The position numbers and the translations under genes are program-made. Positions 14,959-23,145 of a stretch of 38,065 nucleotides of DNA are shown here, piece by piece. Origin of the DNA: Lentilactobacillus parafarraginis DSM 18390 = JCM 14109 (GTDB lineage: Bacteria; Bacillota; Bacilli; Lactobacillales; Lactobacillaceae); the NCBI RefSeq assembly GCF_001435895.1, contig NZ_AZFZ01000026.1, forward strand, positions 1-38,065. Direction: 5' to 3'. Each line of letters starts with the position of its first letter. Positions within the stretch are counted from its first letter, which is position 1. A model generated the notes under the pieces. It had not been told where the DNA came from, did no database searches, and saw only the letters and a list, made by a program, of their open reading frames with translations.

Positions 14959-17364
14959 ATGATTAAACAGATTAATCAAGACCAAAGTCCACATTTATGG
15001 AAATGGTTAACCGTGATTATCTTGGTGGCCGCTTTTCTGATGGGGCTCTGCTATCAAACACAGCCCGCCCATGCAGCAGATATCACCAATGAAATCACGG
15101 GGATTTCTGGAAATGATGCCACCTATAACGGCAATAAGGTGGATCCAAACGATTCTAAGAATTGGGATGAGTATACTTCCCGCCAGTTGACTTATAAGTA
15201 TTCAATTAAAAATGGCGTATCAGTAAAACCAGGAGATACTGCCACACTTACCCTACCGGCAAATACAAAGTTTCACTATTCCCAAAGCTTTGACATCTTT
15301 GCTGCCGATGGTAAAACCGTGATTGGAACATTTAAAGCCGACGCTGGCAAGAACTATGGAACAATCACATTTAACACTTATTATCAAACCAATCAAAATG
15401 ACCGAACGGGTACAATTAACTTCCCAGTTGTCGGCACAAATCCAAACAGTGGTGGCTCCGGCAAACCCACCATTGCTAAAAACGGCTATGCGTGGGACGG
15501 TTCATGGCCGACTAATAATGATGACTACTCAAAAAACAGTGAAGGCCGATATCGCTATGTTGAGTGGGACTCTCTGATTAATGATAATAAACATGAACTT
15601 GTCAATCCGACAATTACGGATACGTTTCAAGATACAGACAAACAATCATTTCTTCCCCAAACTCTCTTGATTCAATACAACGATAGCAGTAGCACCGCCG
15701 TTCCCAAATCGAATTATAAGGTATCTTTCTTACCAACGGATACCAACCCACCGTCCTTTCAGATTAAATGGCACGGCACGCTAACACAGTCGATTAGCGT
15801 TCGTTATCTTGCAAAAGTAACTGATAATGATTACCTACAAACCGGTTCGGGGATCACGCTTAATAATCAAATTAAAATTGTCGGAACGGACGGCACTACT
15901 GGCGGCGGTATTTCAGATAAGACTGGAACTGCCAATGGAAGCCTTGACCTTGGCGGCAATGGTAATGGTGGTGGATCAACCTATTCGATCAGTGTCAATA
16001 AAAAATGGGTTAACGTTCCTGATGCCCTTCAAGGTAAAACTCCGTCAGTCCAAGCCGAGTTATACGAGAATAACAAGCCAACCGGTGAATATGTCACCTT
16101 GGATGAAGCTAACAACTATTCTGGAAAGTTCAGCAATCTCAGTAAATACGATTCAAACGGCAAATTAATTAGCTATACGGTCGGTGAAAGTTCCAAACTC
16201 ACAGATTTTCAAGGCCCAACTGAGCCGCAGAGCCTCGATAAAGATAACCATGTCACATTAACCAACACGTACGTGCCGAAAACGACTAATATAACCGTCA
16301 AGAAACAATGGCAAGACATGCCGAAGAATACCACTGCTCCCGCCGTGAAAGCCGACTTGTACCAAAACGGGACCAACACCGGTAAAACGGTCACCTTGGA
16401 TAAAGATGACAACTACATCTCCACCTTCGATGATTTGCCAACCACGGATAAGAATGGCAAGACGATTACCTATACCGTTGAAGAACCAGCCGACCAATTT
16501 AAAGGTTCACCTCACTATCAGCAGGTCACAACTGGCCAGCAAACGCCAAAGGATGGCGTTGTCACATTAACCAACAAGTATGTACCAACACCAAAACCCA
16601 CGCCAACAACAACTAATGTGACTGTTAAGAAACAGTGGTTGGACGTCCCAAGTGATGTCACCACCCCAAGCATCACGGTTAAACTCTACGCAAATGGCAG
16701 CGCCACAGACAAGACGCTCACCTTGAATAGTGCCAATCACTATACCGGCACCTTTAGCAATCTTCAGCAAAACGATGCCAGCGATAACCCAATCCGCTAT
16801 ACAGTTGCCGAAACCAAAGTACCTGATGGGTACACGTCCACCACGACTGGCCAGCAACCCGTTAAGAATGGTCTGGTAACCCTGACGAATACCTATCATT
16901 CAAACACGCCAATTAACCCTGACACGCCAGTCACACCGGACAATCCAAACACACCAGTGACGCCGGTTACCCCAGTTACACCAAATACACCAGCTACTCC
17001 GGTTACACCAAGTACACCGAATCCACCAACCACACCGACGACTCCAAGTACGCCAACAACCCCTTCGAAGCCGAATAAATCTCATACTATTGGAACGCCA
17101 GACAAACCCGAACCAACTGGTAACAAAGAGCGGCCAAAGTCTCCTAAGATCGTTAAGAAGCAGACTCAAACAGTCAACCGCATCTTCACCAAACCGCGTT
17201 CCAGCGCATCGAGCACCGGTGTTCCAACGATTTCCAAGACGGGGAAACTCCCACAGACAAACATCAATCGCCGCCAAAGTATGATCATGTCCGCAATTGG
17301 GGCTTTATTGCTTGGTAGTTTAGGCCTTGGTGCCATCACTAAACGGCGTCACGATGCCAATTAA
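14959..17364 (+). CDS. Sortase-anchored surface protein with collagen-binding-like head and three Cna-B repeats
   Basis: An 801-aa cell-wall adhesin. A signal peptide ends near residue 39 (TQPAHA, then ADI). Residues about 40-340 look like the paired Ig-like domains of Cna-type MSCRAMM adhesins (PGDTATLTLPANTKFHY). Three Cna-B repeats follow at about 341-441, 443-547 and 549-649; each starts with a V(N/K)K(K/Q)W strand (isopeptide Lys), has YTV.E (catalytic Glu) and ends VTLTN(T/K)Y (Asn). A Pro/Thr wall-spanning segment (650-706) precedes the sorting signal LPQTN (764-768), a hydrophobic helix and the basic tail TKRRHDAN. GAAGGAA precedes the ATG at 14959; the upstream in-frame ATG (14899) lacks a site. 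The motif lacks the usual Gly/Glu at the fifth or sixth position. Confidence 0.92.
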   Translation: MIKQINQDQSPHLWKWLTVIILVAAFLMGLCYQTQPAHAADITNEITGISGNDATYNGNKVDPNDSKNWDEYTSRQLTYKYSIKNGVSVKPGDTATLTLPANTKFHYSQSFDIFAADGKTVIGTFKADAGKNYGTITFNTYYQTNQNDRTGTINFPVVGTNPNSGGSGKPTIAKNGYAWDGSWPTNNDDYSKNSEGRYRYVEWDSLINDNKHELVNPTITDTFQDTDKQSFLPQTLLIQYNDSSSTAVPKSNYKVSFLPTDTNPPSFQIKWHGTLTQSISVRYLAKVTDNDYLQTGSGITLNNQIKIVGTDGTTGGGISDKTGTANGSLDLGGNGNGGGSTYSISVNKKWVNVPDALQGKTPSVQAELYENNKPTGEYVTLDEANNYSGKFSNLSKYDSNGKLISYTVGESSKLTDFQGPTEPQSLDKDNHVTLTNTYVPKTTNITVKKQWQDMPKNTTAPAVKADLYQNGTNTGKTVTLDKDDNYISTFDDLPTTDKNGKTITYTVEEPADQFKGSPHYQQVTTGQQTPKDGVVTLTNKYVPTPKPTPTTTNVTVKKQWLDVPSDVTTPSITVKLYANGSATDKTLTLNSANHYTGTFSNLQQNDASDNPIRYTVAETKVPDGYTSTTTGQQPVKNGLVTLTNTYHSNTPINPDTPVTPDNPNTPVTPVTPVTPNTPATPVTPSTPNPPTTPTTPSTPTTPSKPNKSHTIGTPDKPEPTGNKERPKSPKIVKKQTQTVNRIFTKPRSSASSTGVPTISKTGKLPQTNINRRQSMIMSAIGALLLGSLGLGAITKRRHDAN
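16908..17075 (+). repeat. Short tandem repeats encoding the Pro/Thr wall-spanner
   Basis: Degenerate 9-base units of the type ACACCAGTN/ACGCCGGTT are repeated about eighteen times and encode TPV/TPx triplets. Such a tract can expand or contract and change how far the adhesin projects from the wall. Confidence 0.7.
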
Positions 17365-17415
17365 CTCAAACAAACATATGAAAACGGTCTAATCAACTGA
17401 ATTTCGTGACCCGAT

Positions 17416-17467
17416 AAATGAGCCGGGCACCCACTCCAAACTCGAAGTAGGCGCCCGGCTCATTTTG
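17416..17467. terminator. Bidirectional terminator
   Basis: A perfect 13-bp stem, AAATGAGCCGGGC (17416-17428) with its complement (17453-17465), lies between the convergent surface-protein and flavoprotein genes. Confidence 0.9.
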
Positions 17468-17491
17468 TATCTTAAATCTTGGTACGATTGA

Positions 17492-18823
17492 TTAAACTAA
17501 ATACTGCAAATCACTACTAATCGACGGATAAGCAAAGATCATTTGCTGCAACTGGTCATTAGTCAGGTTCAAGTTTAAAATCAAATTGAAAACGTTCAAA
17601 AGATGTTCACTGATTGATGACACCATACTGAATCCAACAATCCGCTTGGTTTGTTTTTCCCGAATCACAAGTACCCGAGCGGCGTTTTCCTTTATCCGAT
17701 TGTAGGTATACCAGTGGGTCAGATCCAGTGAGCTAATTGCGTACCGATCCGGTTCAGAAGTTGCCTGCTGCTCATTAACGCCGACCACGCCAATCTCCGT
17801 TGCCCCAAACAAAATTTCTGGAATTACCGGATAATGAATCGGGCTTGTCGTTTGACCACTCAACAGTTGGGCCACGTATCGGCCCTCAAATGACGCAACC
17901 GGGGTCAACTTTGGCGCTGATTTGGCGACGACATCCCCAATGGCGTAGATATTGTCATTCGTCGTTTTCAAATGATCATCCACCGTAATGCCCTTTGGGG
18001 TTACATTAACCCCACCGTTTTCCAGCCGCAGCTTCGAAATGTTGGCATCCCGACCAACCGCTGCTACCACATAATCGGTTTCAAATTCGCCAGTGTGCGT
18101 CGTTACCTGATACCCGTCAGCTAATTGAGTGACTGCCTCGACCTCGTCATTAAAATCAAAGTGAATGCCTTCATCAGTCATCTGCTTGACCAACAGTTCA
18201 ACAAACTTTTTCGGATACTGTTTCAATGGCTGATCATTATGGTGAATCACTCGCACATCGGCACCGGCCTTATTGGCAATGTTGGCCAACTCCATGGCAA
18301 CCGGCCCGGCGCCAACAAATGTAATCTGTTTCGGTAATTCATCCAGATCCAAAAAGTCATTGCTGGTCTTCAAAAATTCTTTTCCAGGAATATCCATTAA
18401 CCGTGGTTTGCGCCCTGTGGCAATGATAAACGTATCAGCGCTAACCACTTGATCGCCCACCTGAATCTGGTGGTCATCAATGAATGCGGCATCCCCATGG
18501 TACGTGTCGATGCCACCATTTTCCAATCCACGTTGCGTGCCGCCAGGGATCTGACTGGTATACCCGCGCTTAAAGGTCATTAACTGCGGCCAGTCAATCG
18601 TTGGCACGGATTTCAAGCCGTTGCCCTGCATCCGGGCCACCCGGTCCTGAGCTTCAACCGCTGAATACAGCATTTTTTTCGGATCACAGCCCCGGTTCGG
18701 ACAGGTGCCGCCGAACAAATCATTTTCAATGACCAAGACTGACTTTGATTTCGCCAGTCCAAATGCGGCGGCAGTCCCCGCTGGGCCAGCGCCAAAAACA
18801 ATGACATCGTAATGATCTTTCAT
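17492..18823 (-). CDS. FAD-dependent disulfide-reductase-like oxidoreductase
   Basis: This 443-aa flavoprotein resembles glutathione reductase and dihydrolipoamide dehydrogenase. The FAD-binding GAGPAG is at residues 11-16, the redox cysteines Cys41 and Cys46 in GGTCPNRGCDPKK, an NAD(P) loop in FVGAGPVAMELANIANKAG, and the second FAD motif IYAIGDVV. The C-terminal interface motif is FAYPSISSDLQYL where canonical enzymes have HxHPTxxE, so the catalytic His-Glu pair is absent. The natural substrate is therefore probably not glutathione or lipoamide; a low-redox thiol, a quinone or a MerA-like mechanism is possible. AAGGAGTG precedes the ATG. It is a single-gene unit. Superfamily sure, reaction unknown. 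Confidence 0.9.
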   Translation of the reverse strand: MKDHYDVIVFGAGPAGTAAAFGLAKSKSVLVIENDLFGGTCPNRGCDPKKMLYSAVEAQDRVARMQGNGLKSVPTIDWPQLMTFKRGYTSQIPGGTQRGLENGGIDTYHGDAAFIDDHQIQVGDQVVSADTFIIATGRKPRLMDIPGKEFLKTSNDFLDLDELPKQITFVGAGPVAMELANIANKAGADVRVIHHNDQPLKQYPKKFVELLVKQMTDEGIHFDFNDEVEAVTQLADGYQVTTHTGEFETDYVVAAVGRDANISKLRLENGGVNVTPKGITVDDHLKTTNDNIYAIGDVVAKSAPKLTPVASFEGRYVAQLLSGQTTSPIHYPVIPEILFGATEIGVVGVNEQQATSEPDRYAISSLDLTHWYTYNRIKENAARVLVIREKQTKRIVGFSMVSSISEHLLNVFNLILNLNLTNDQLQQMIFAYPSISSDLQYLV

Positions 18824-19056
18824 TAATTTTCACTCCTTATCCAATTCTGTTCATCTTCACAACTGAGCTATCCCTTTAATTGTAGCGCACTTAGTTGATT
18901 AAGAACCCAAGAGACATTGATCAACACACACAACTTATCGCCCCCAAATTCACTCAAAATTCGCGGGCCAGTTTTAATCAGTCTTGATTTAACCACCATT
19001 ATCCAATACCATATTTAGTAACGGCTAATAATATAACATGGCTAAGGAGCCCGATC

Positions 19057-19946
19057 ATGGAAAAGAAATCACTTATACTCGGGTGCAGCGCGGCACTTGG
19101 ATCAGAAGCGCTATATGGATTGAGTTACATTTTCACGAAAACCGCGACGAATGACGCCACGCCACTCGCACTTTTAGGCTGGCGATTCTTAATTGCGTTT
19201 CTTGTCATGAGCGCCTTAATTTTGACGAAAGTCATTCACGTGAACTTTTCCGGCAAAAAACTGATGCCGGTCCTCCTCATTAGTTTGTTTGACCCGGTCC
19301 TTTACTTTATTGGCGAAACATTCGGTATTAGCCACACATCCGCTTCAGAAAGCGGCGTGTTCTTGGCCTGCATTCCGGTTGCCGCCCTAATCGCTTCCAC
19401 GGTCATGCTGCACAAACGTCCAAGTCGCCAGCAGGTCATTGCCTAATTGGGGTTCTGATCACCGTCTTGGCTTCAAACGCGACAACCAGTTTATCAATTA
19501 TCGGATATTTGTTTTTACTGTTAGGGGTCTGTTCGTACGCCCTCTATACAGTATTCGTTGAGAAAGCCGTGGACTTTACGGGCATCGAGGCCACCTACAT
19601 GATGTTAATCGCTGGCGCCCTGGTGTTTGTCACCCTTGCTTTAACTGAAGAAAAACTGAATCACAACTTAACCTCGCTCATCACTTTACCAATGACCGAC
19701 ACCGCCTTCTTAACGGCCGTTTTATATCAGGCAATTGGCAGCTCGGTCCTTGCACTATTTGTATCAAATTATGCCATCGCCAAAGTCGGCGTCAACCGCG
19801 CCGCGTCCTTCATCGGAATTTCCACCGTCGTGTCAATTATTGCCGGGGTGCTCTTCTTGGGGGAACACTTTGGTGGCTATCAAATTATTGGGGCCGTCAT
19901 CATTATTACCGGCGTTTACTTAGCAAACATGATCATTAAAATTTAA
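19057..19946 (+). pseudogene. DMT/EamA transporter broken by a single-base frameshift
   Basis: Two adjacent frames encode the two halves of one EamA-type transporter. Residues 1-129 (19057-19446, ending RQQVIA then TAA) hold the first half. The second half, continuous in the -1 frame from about 19443, reads LIGVLITVLASN and runs to 19946, ending with GGYQIIGAVIIITGVYLANM. Restoring one C at 19442-19444 (GCCTAATT to GCCCTAATT) joins them as VIALIGVLITV, a natural sequence for this family, giving a protein of about 296 aa with ten helices. AAGGAG precedes the ATG. The rest appears intact, so the lesion is recent or a sequencing error; the second half alone could start at TTG 19467 but lacks a ribosome binding site. 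Confidence 0.88.
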
Positions 19947-19963
19947 GCCTTAAACCGAGGTAC

Positions 19964-19999
19964 TAAAAAATCCTATGGGGTAGTCACCACCACAGGATT
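19964..19999 (-). terminator. Terminator of the PNPOx-like gene
   Basis: On the minus strand AATCCTGTGG (19990-19999) pairs with 19969-19978 with one mismatch and is followed by a run of Ts (19964-19970). Confidence 0.8.
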
Positions 20000-20009
20000 G
20001 ATCTATGAA

Positions 20010-20381
20010 TTAAATTTTCTGTTGGATATCATCAATCGTCACAATCAAAATTCGTGACAGCCACGGGAACTGTTTCTTCTTAGCGTCGAATGCGGCGCCA
20101 GAATCGGCGAATTCGCCGGTTCCATGAATGTGGAAACCAGCTCCAGGGCCGACCGTTCCTTCAACGTCCTTACTGCCGACGGTGATGGTGACGTGATTAT
20201 CCATTTCGAAGTCATCTTCGATACTGTGCATGCCAGCCGCTGGAATAATCAGTTGCTTGTTCTTCTCGTCAACGGTCACATACGACATCCACGTGTTCAC
20301 AACTGAAGCGGGGTTCGCGTTAATTGTCACAATCGTAACGGGTCCCTCATGCTTCATAACATCCAAAAACTTTTGATCCAT
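20010..20381 (-). CDS. Pyridoxamine 5'-phosphate oxidase-like FMN-binding protein
   Basis: A 123-aa split-barrel protein of the PNPOx-like family, a frequent stand-alone form in lactobacilli. Visible features are the N-terminal helix MDQKFLDVMKHEGPVTIVTI, the VVNTWMSYVTVDEKNKQLIIPA strands, the VTITVGSKDVEG segment and the GAGFHIHGTGEF loop. These small members bind flavin and reduce unknown acceptors; a true pyridoxal-phosphate biosynthetic role is unlikely without the longer catalytic C-terminus. GAAAGGATG precedes the ATG. It is a single-gene unit with its own terminator. The reaction is unknown. Confidence 0.88.
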   Translation of the reverse strand: MDQKFLDVMKHEGPVTIVTINANPASVVNTWMSYVTVDEKNKQLIIPAAGMHSIEDDFEMDNHVTITVGSKDVEGTVGPGAGFHIHGTGEFADSGAAFDAKKKQFPWLSRILIVTIDDIQQKI

Positions 20382-20479
20382 TTAATCTCATCCTTTCGTC
20401 AGTTCATACCAATCAAGCAATCAAATTGGCCTCAATTCATTTCCAAATCATATTGTACACCCAAATATTGCAACTTTTC

Positions 20480-20508
20480 TTGCATTTTTTGAAATACAAG
20501 GCTATACT
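20480..20508 (+). promoter_or_regulatory. Sigma-A promoter of the T-box transcript
   Basis: TTGCAT (20480-20485), a 17-bp spacer and TATACT (20503-20508) place the start near 20515, directly before the stem I sequence of the T-box. Confidence 0.75.
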
Positions 20509-20524
20509 CACAACATAATATTTA

Positions 20525-20748
20525 AAGTCGAGTTACATCAAGTAGGTCCTTATCTGGGTGTCAGGAAGTTGGCGGTTGCTGCGAGCCAATCAGGGTAAGG
20601 GTGCCGAAATACCGTAATATCACGACAATGGTTAATAACTAGAATCCATTATCTTCTAGTGAGCGGTGTCTTTTTGTGAAGGCACAAGTTGGGTGGTACC
20701 ACGGTATAAATCGTCCCTATTGCATTATATGCGATAGGGGCGATTTTT
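20525..20748 (+). ncRNA. T-box leader, probably tyrosine-specific
   Basis: The conserved T-box AAGTTGGGTGGTACCACGG (20686-20704), with the UGGU bulge that pairs with the tRNA 3' end, precedes an intrinsic terminator (stem within 20709-20744, then six Ts). Stem I begins GTCG (pairs with CGAC), continues GTTAC/GTAAT, has AGTA as its internal S-turn, and CCTTATC/GGTAAGG above. Its 3' specifier loop reads GAAATACC, in which TAC (Tyr) is the best-placed codon; ATA (Ile) is less likely. Uncharged tRNA should favour antitermination and expression of the NhaC-family gene. The 490-base gap before that gene is filled by this leader and the remnant at 20775-20850. Confidence 0.93.
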
Positions 20749-20774
20749 TGTTATCTAAGAGAGGAATGTTGAAC

Positions 20775-20850
20775 ATGAATGAAACAACCAACGGCGGGTT
20801 AGCCCGATATTGATCAACCGGCATCAAACACAACGGTCGAACAATTTTAA
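20775..20850 (+). pseudogene. Possible deletion scar of an amino-acid permease between T-box and nhaC
   Basis: GAGAGGA followed by ATG at 20775 opens a 12-codon frame, MNETTNGGLARY, then TGA. It resembles the start of AAT-family permeases (a short polar stretch ending in GLAR before KNRHVQ). Immediately after, in another frame, 20812-20850 reads DQPASNTTVEQF then TAA, like a permease C-terminal tail, and the nhaC ribosome binding site follows. A large internal deletion joining the two ends of a former T-box-controlled permease would explain both. A leader peptide or chance are alternatives. Confidence 0.35.
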
Positions 20851-20871
20851 ACGAAGAAGAGGTTGAACAAT

Positions 20872-22284
20872 ATGATAAAAGGTAAATTAAATTTAGGTGA
20901 ATCAGCAATTGTTTTAATTATTATTCTGGCAATTATGGGCTTTGGCGTGATCGGCTTCGGTCTCTCCCCTCAAGTCCCCGTTCTCTTAGCCATTACGGTT
21001 GCCATCTTTTGGGCCAAACTGCGGGGCTTTACTTGGGACGCCATTAACACCGGCATCAAAGACGGCATTGATAAGGGGATCATCCCCATCGTGATTTTCA
21101 TTTTAATCGGGGCGATGATCAGTACCTGGATCGCCGCCGGCACCATTCCAACGTTAATGGTCATTGGCTTTAAGGCCATTAGCGCCCAGTGGTTCTTACC
21201 AACCGTCTTTCTGGTTTGTTCACTGGTTGGTGCGGCTGTCGGCAGCTGCTTCACGGTGGTTTCAACGGTTGGAATTGCCTTCTTTGGTATCGGGGTTACG
21301 ATGAACTTCAATCCCGCACTGGTAGCCGGTGCCATCATTGCTGGCGGAACGTTTGGTGATAAGTGTTCGCCACTGTCAGAAACCAACAACTTGGCTGCTG
21401 CCGTGGTTGACACCGATTTATTTGACCACATGAAGACAATCTTATGGTCAACCTTACCAGCTGCCACGATCGCAACCATTGCATTTGGCGCCCTCGGAAT
21501 GGGCCACAACCACGCCGACATGGCCAAAATCAACACCACGGTTGCTGCTCTGACCAACGACTTTCATATTTCAATCATTGCGTTAATTCCAATTGCCTTG
21601 GTCTTCATCTGCGCGGCGTTTAAAATGGCCGCCATTCCAACCATGTTGCTCAACATTTTCGTTTCTGCGGGCATGATGTTCATGAATACGCCGAACCTTA
21701 ACATGACCAAGGCCGCCACCATTATCACTAACGGCTTCGTTGCCAAAACGTCCAACTCAGAAGTGAACCTGTTGCTTTCCCGGGGCGGGATCGTCAGTAT
21801 GATGCCCACGGTGGCCCTGATCGTCTTAACCCTGTCACTCGGGGGATTGCTGGTACACTTCGGCTTGATTAAGGCCGTTATGACGCCAATTGCCACGAAA
21901 TTAACCAGCCCAGCTAAATTAATTACTGCTGCGCTGTGCGCCTGCATCGGCGTCAACATCTTCGTTGGCGAACAGTTCTTATCAATTATCCTGCCAGGCC
22001 GCGCGTTCAAACAAACCTTCAACAATGGCGGCTTAGCATCCCGGGCCCTCGGACGGGTGCTTGAAGACGGCGGAACGGTCCTGAACTACTTGGTTCCATG
22101 GGGCGTTGGTGGTGTCTTCATCGCCAATACGCTGGGGGTACCAACTCTGCAGTACCTGCCATTTGTCTTCTTCAGCCTTTTGTGCCCGGTATTCTCACTG
22201 TTAAGCGGCTTTACCGGTATCGGTTTGAAGCGGTTGGCACCTGAAGATGATGATACTGATGGAACAGCACCGGCACAAAATTAA
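20872..22284 (+). CDS. nhaC: NhaC-family transporter under T-box control (amino-acid transporter candidate)
   Basis: A 470-aa membrane protein of the NhaC Na+/H+ antiporter family with about eleven to twelve helices. Typical motifs are GAMISTWIAAGTIPTLMVIG, SCFTVVSTVGIAFFGIG, the strongly conserved GGTFGDKCSPLSETNNLAA, and NIFVGEQFLSIILPGRAF. The ATG at 20872 lies 9 nt after GAAGAGG; the TTG at 20863 is adjacent to that site and unlikely. Comparative studies of Firmicutes assign T-box-controlled NhaC relatives to amino-acid uptake (TyrT-, MetT- and LysW-type proteins). With a probable tyrosine specifier in its leader, this one is plausibly a tyrosine transporter rather than a sodium pump; that is inference. 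Confidence 0.9.
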   Translation: MIKGKLNLGESAIVLIIILAIMGFGVIGFGLSPQVPVLLAITVAIFWAKLRGFTWDAINTGIKDGIDKGIIPIVIFILIGAMISTWIAAGTIPTLMVIGFKAISAQWFLPTVFLVCSLVGAAVGSCFTVVSTVGIAFFGIGVTMNFNPALVAGAIIAGGTFGDKCSPLSETNNLAAAVVDTDLFDHMKTILWSTLPAATIATIAFGALGMGHNHADMAKINTTVAALTNDFHISIIALIPIALVFICAAFKMAAIPTMLLNIFVSAGMMFMNTPNLNMTKAATIITNGFVAKTSNSEVNLLLSRGGIVSMMPTVALIVLTLSLGGLLVHFGLIKAVMTPIATKLTSPAKLITAALCACIGVNIFVGEQFLSIILPGRAFKQTFNNGGLASRALGRVLEDGGTVLNYLVPWGVGGVFIANTLGVPTLQYLPFVFFSLLCPVFSLLSGFTGIGLKRLAPEDDDTDGTAPAQN

Positions 22285-22349
22285 TTTCTTCATTTCTTAC
22301 GATCGTCCAAAATCAAACAGTCAGTATATCTAATTTAAAACAAACCGAG

Positions 22350-22396
22350 CGAGGCCGGAACAAAACCAAAAATTTTGCTCCGGCTTCTTTTTTTTC
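22350..22396 (+). terminator. Terminator after the NhaC-family gene
   Basis: GAGGCCGGA (22350-22359) pairs with TCCGGCTTC (22379-22387), with an inner CAAAA/TTTTG stem and a long T run. Confidence 0.92.
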
Positions 22397-22521
22397 GAAT
22401 ATTACGGCATCCTGCCAGTTTCTCAATCGCAATTATCGAATTGGCTCCTAACCCTTTATGAATTTGCCAGCTTGCGGTATGCTTGCTTCCAGAGTCTTAT
22501 CACAACGAAAGGATCTTATAT

Positions 22522-23076
22522 ATGGCTGCAACCCAATCTCAACAGCGCACTCAGCGTGATATTTCACAAGCGATGCTGACCCTTCTCAAAACAAAGCGAT
22601 TTGACGATATTACCATTGCTGACATTTGTCACGAAGCGCTCATCCACCGAAGCACTTTCTACCGATATTTCCGTGACAAGGTCGATCTTGCCAATACCAT
22701 CATTCGAAATTTATCCGAAGAATTGGCGGGAACCAACTCAAGCGAAGCCGTTATTTTAACTCAGGTGACGCACTTCATCACGGATAATCTGGATCTCATC
22801 CGTCATTTGATTCCAGAAAATCAGAGTAAGTTTTACGATGAATTTCGCCAAATTTTGGAAAATTTACTCAACGAACGGGCTAAAACCGCCGCCTATGAAA
22901 ATGACCCAACTGTCAAACTCATCCATCAGTCCCCGTCGCCCACACTCATGACAAGCTTTTTAGCAAACACCTTAATGGGATTTCTCGAAGAACAGATCCA
23001 AAGTCCCACCGTTGACGCTCAGGAACTGGAATCATTTCTAACGGATATCATCAACAAACTGAACGGCGCCATCTAA
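22522..23076 (+). CDS. TetR/AcrR-family transcriptional regulator
   Basis: A 184-aa repressor. The N-terminal TetR DNA-binding domain (residues about 6-55) contains RDISQAMLTLLKTKRFDDIT, then IADICHEALIHRSTFYRYF as the helix-turn-helix, and FRDKVDLANTI. The C-terminal half is helical and would bind a small ligand. The ATG at 22522 follows GAAAGGA with an 8-nt gap; the 13-residue upstream extension (from 22483) has no ribosome binding site. It converges on an MMPL/RND exporter whose promoter contains a 10-bp inverted repeat, and it is the obvious candidate repressor, although its own upstream region lacks an obvious copy of that repeat. Confidence 0.92.
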   Translation: MAATQSQQRTQRDISQAMLTLLKTKRFDDITIADICHEALIHRSTFYRYFRDKVDLANTIIRNLSEELAGTNSSEAVILTQVTHFITDNLDLIRHLIPENQSKFYDEFRQILENLLNERAKTAAYENDPTVKLIHQSPSPTLMTSFLANTLMGFLEEQIQSPTVDAQELESFLTDIINKLNGAI

Positions 23077-23127
23077 TAAAGCCGCTACCCGGCAATCCTT
23101 TACGGATTTTCCGGTTGGCGGCTTTAT
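23077..23127. terminator. Bidirectional terminator between TetR and MMPL genes
   Basis: TAAAGCCGC (23077-23085) pairs with GCGGCTTTA (23118-23126); CCGG/CCGG and ATCC/GGAT stems lie inside. The flanks are A/T-rich on both sides. Confidence 0.9.
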
Positions 23128-23145
23128 CGTTCATTTAATCAATCA

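Noticed and set aside
16209-17277. Minus-strand frames rich in Trp and Gly opposite the Cna-B repeats
   Set aside because: The repetitive composition simply mirrors the Thr/Pro/Lys repeats of the coding strand.
19467-19946. Second half of the DMT transporter as an independent gene
   Set aside because: It has no ribosome binding site, its homology starts before its TTG, and one inserted base joins it to the first half.
20970-22025. Long minus-strand frames (195 and 153 codons) under the NhaC-family gene
   Set aside because: They are Met/Val/Ala-rich antisense frames of a clear transporter gene, without start signals or recognisable domains.
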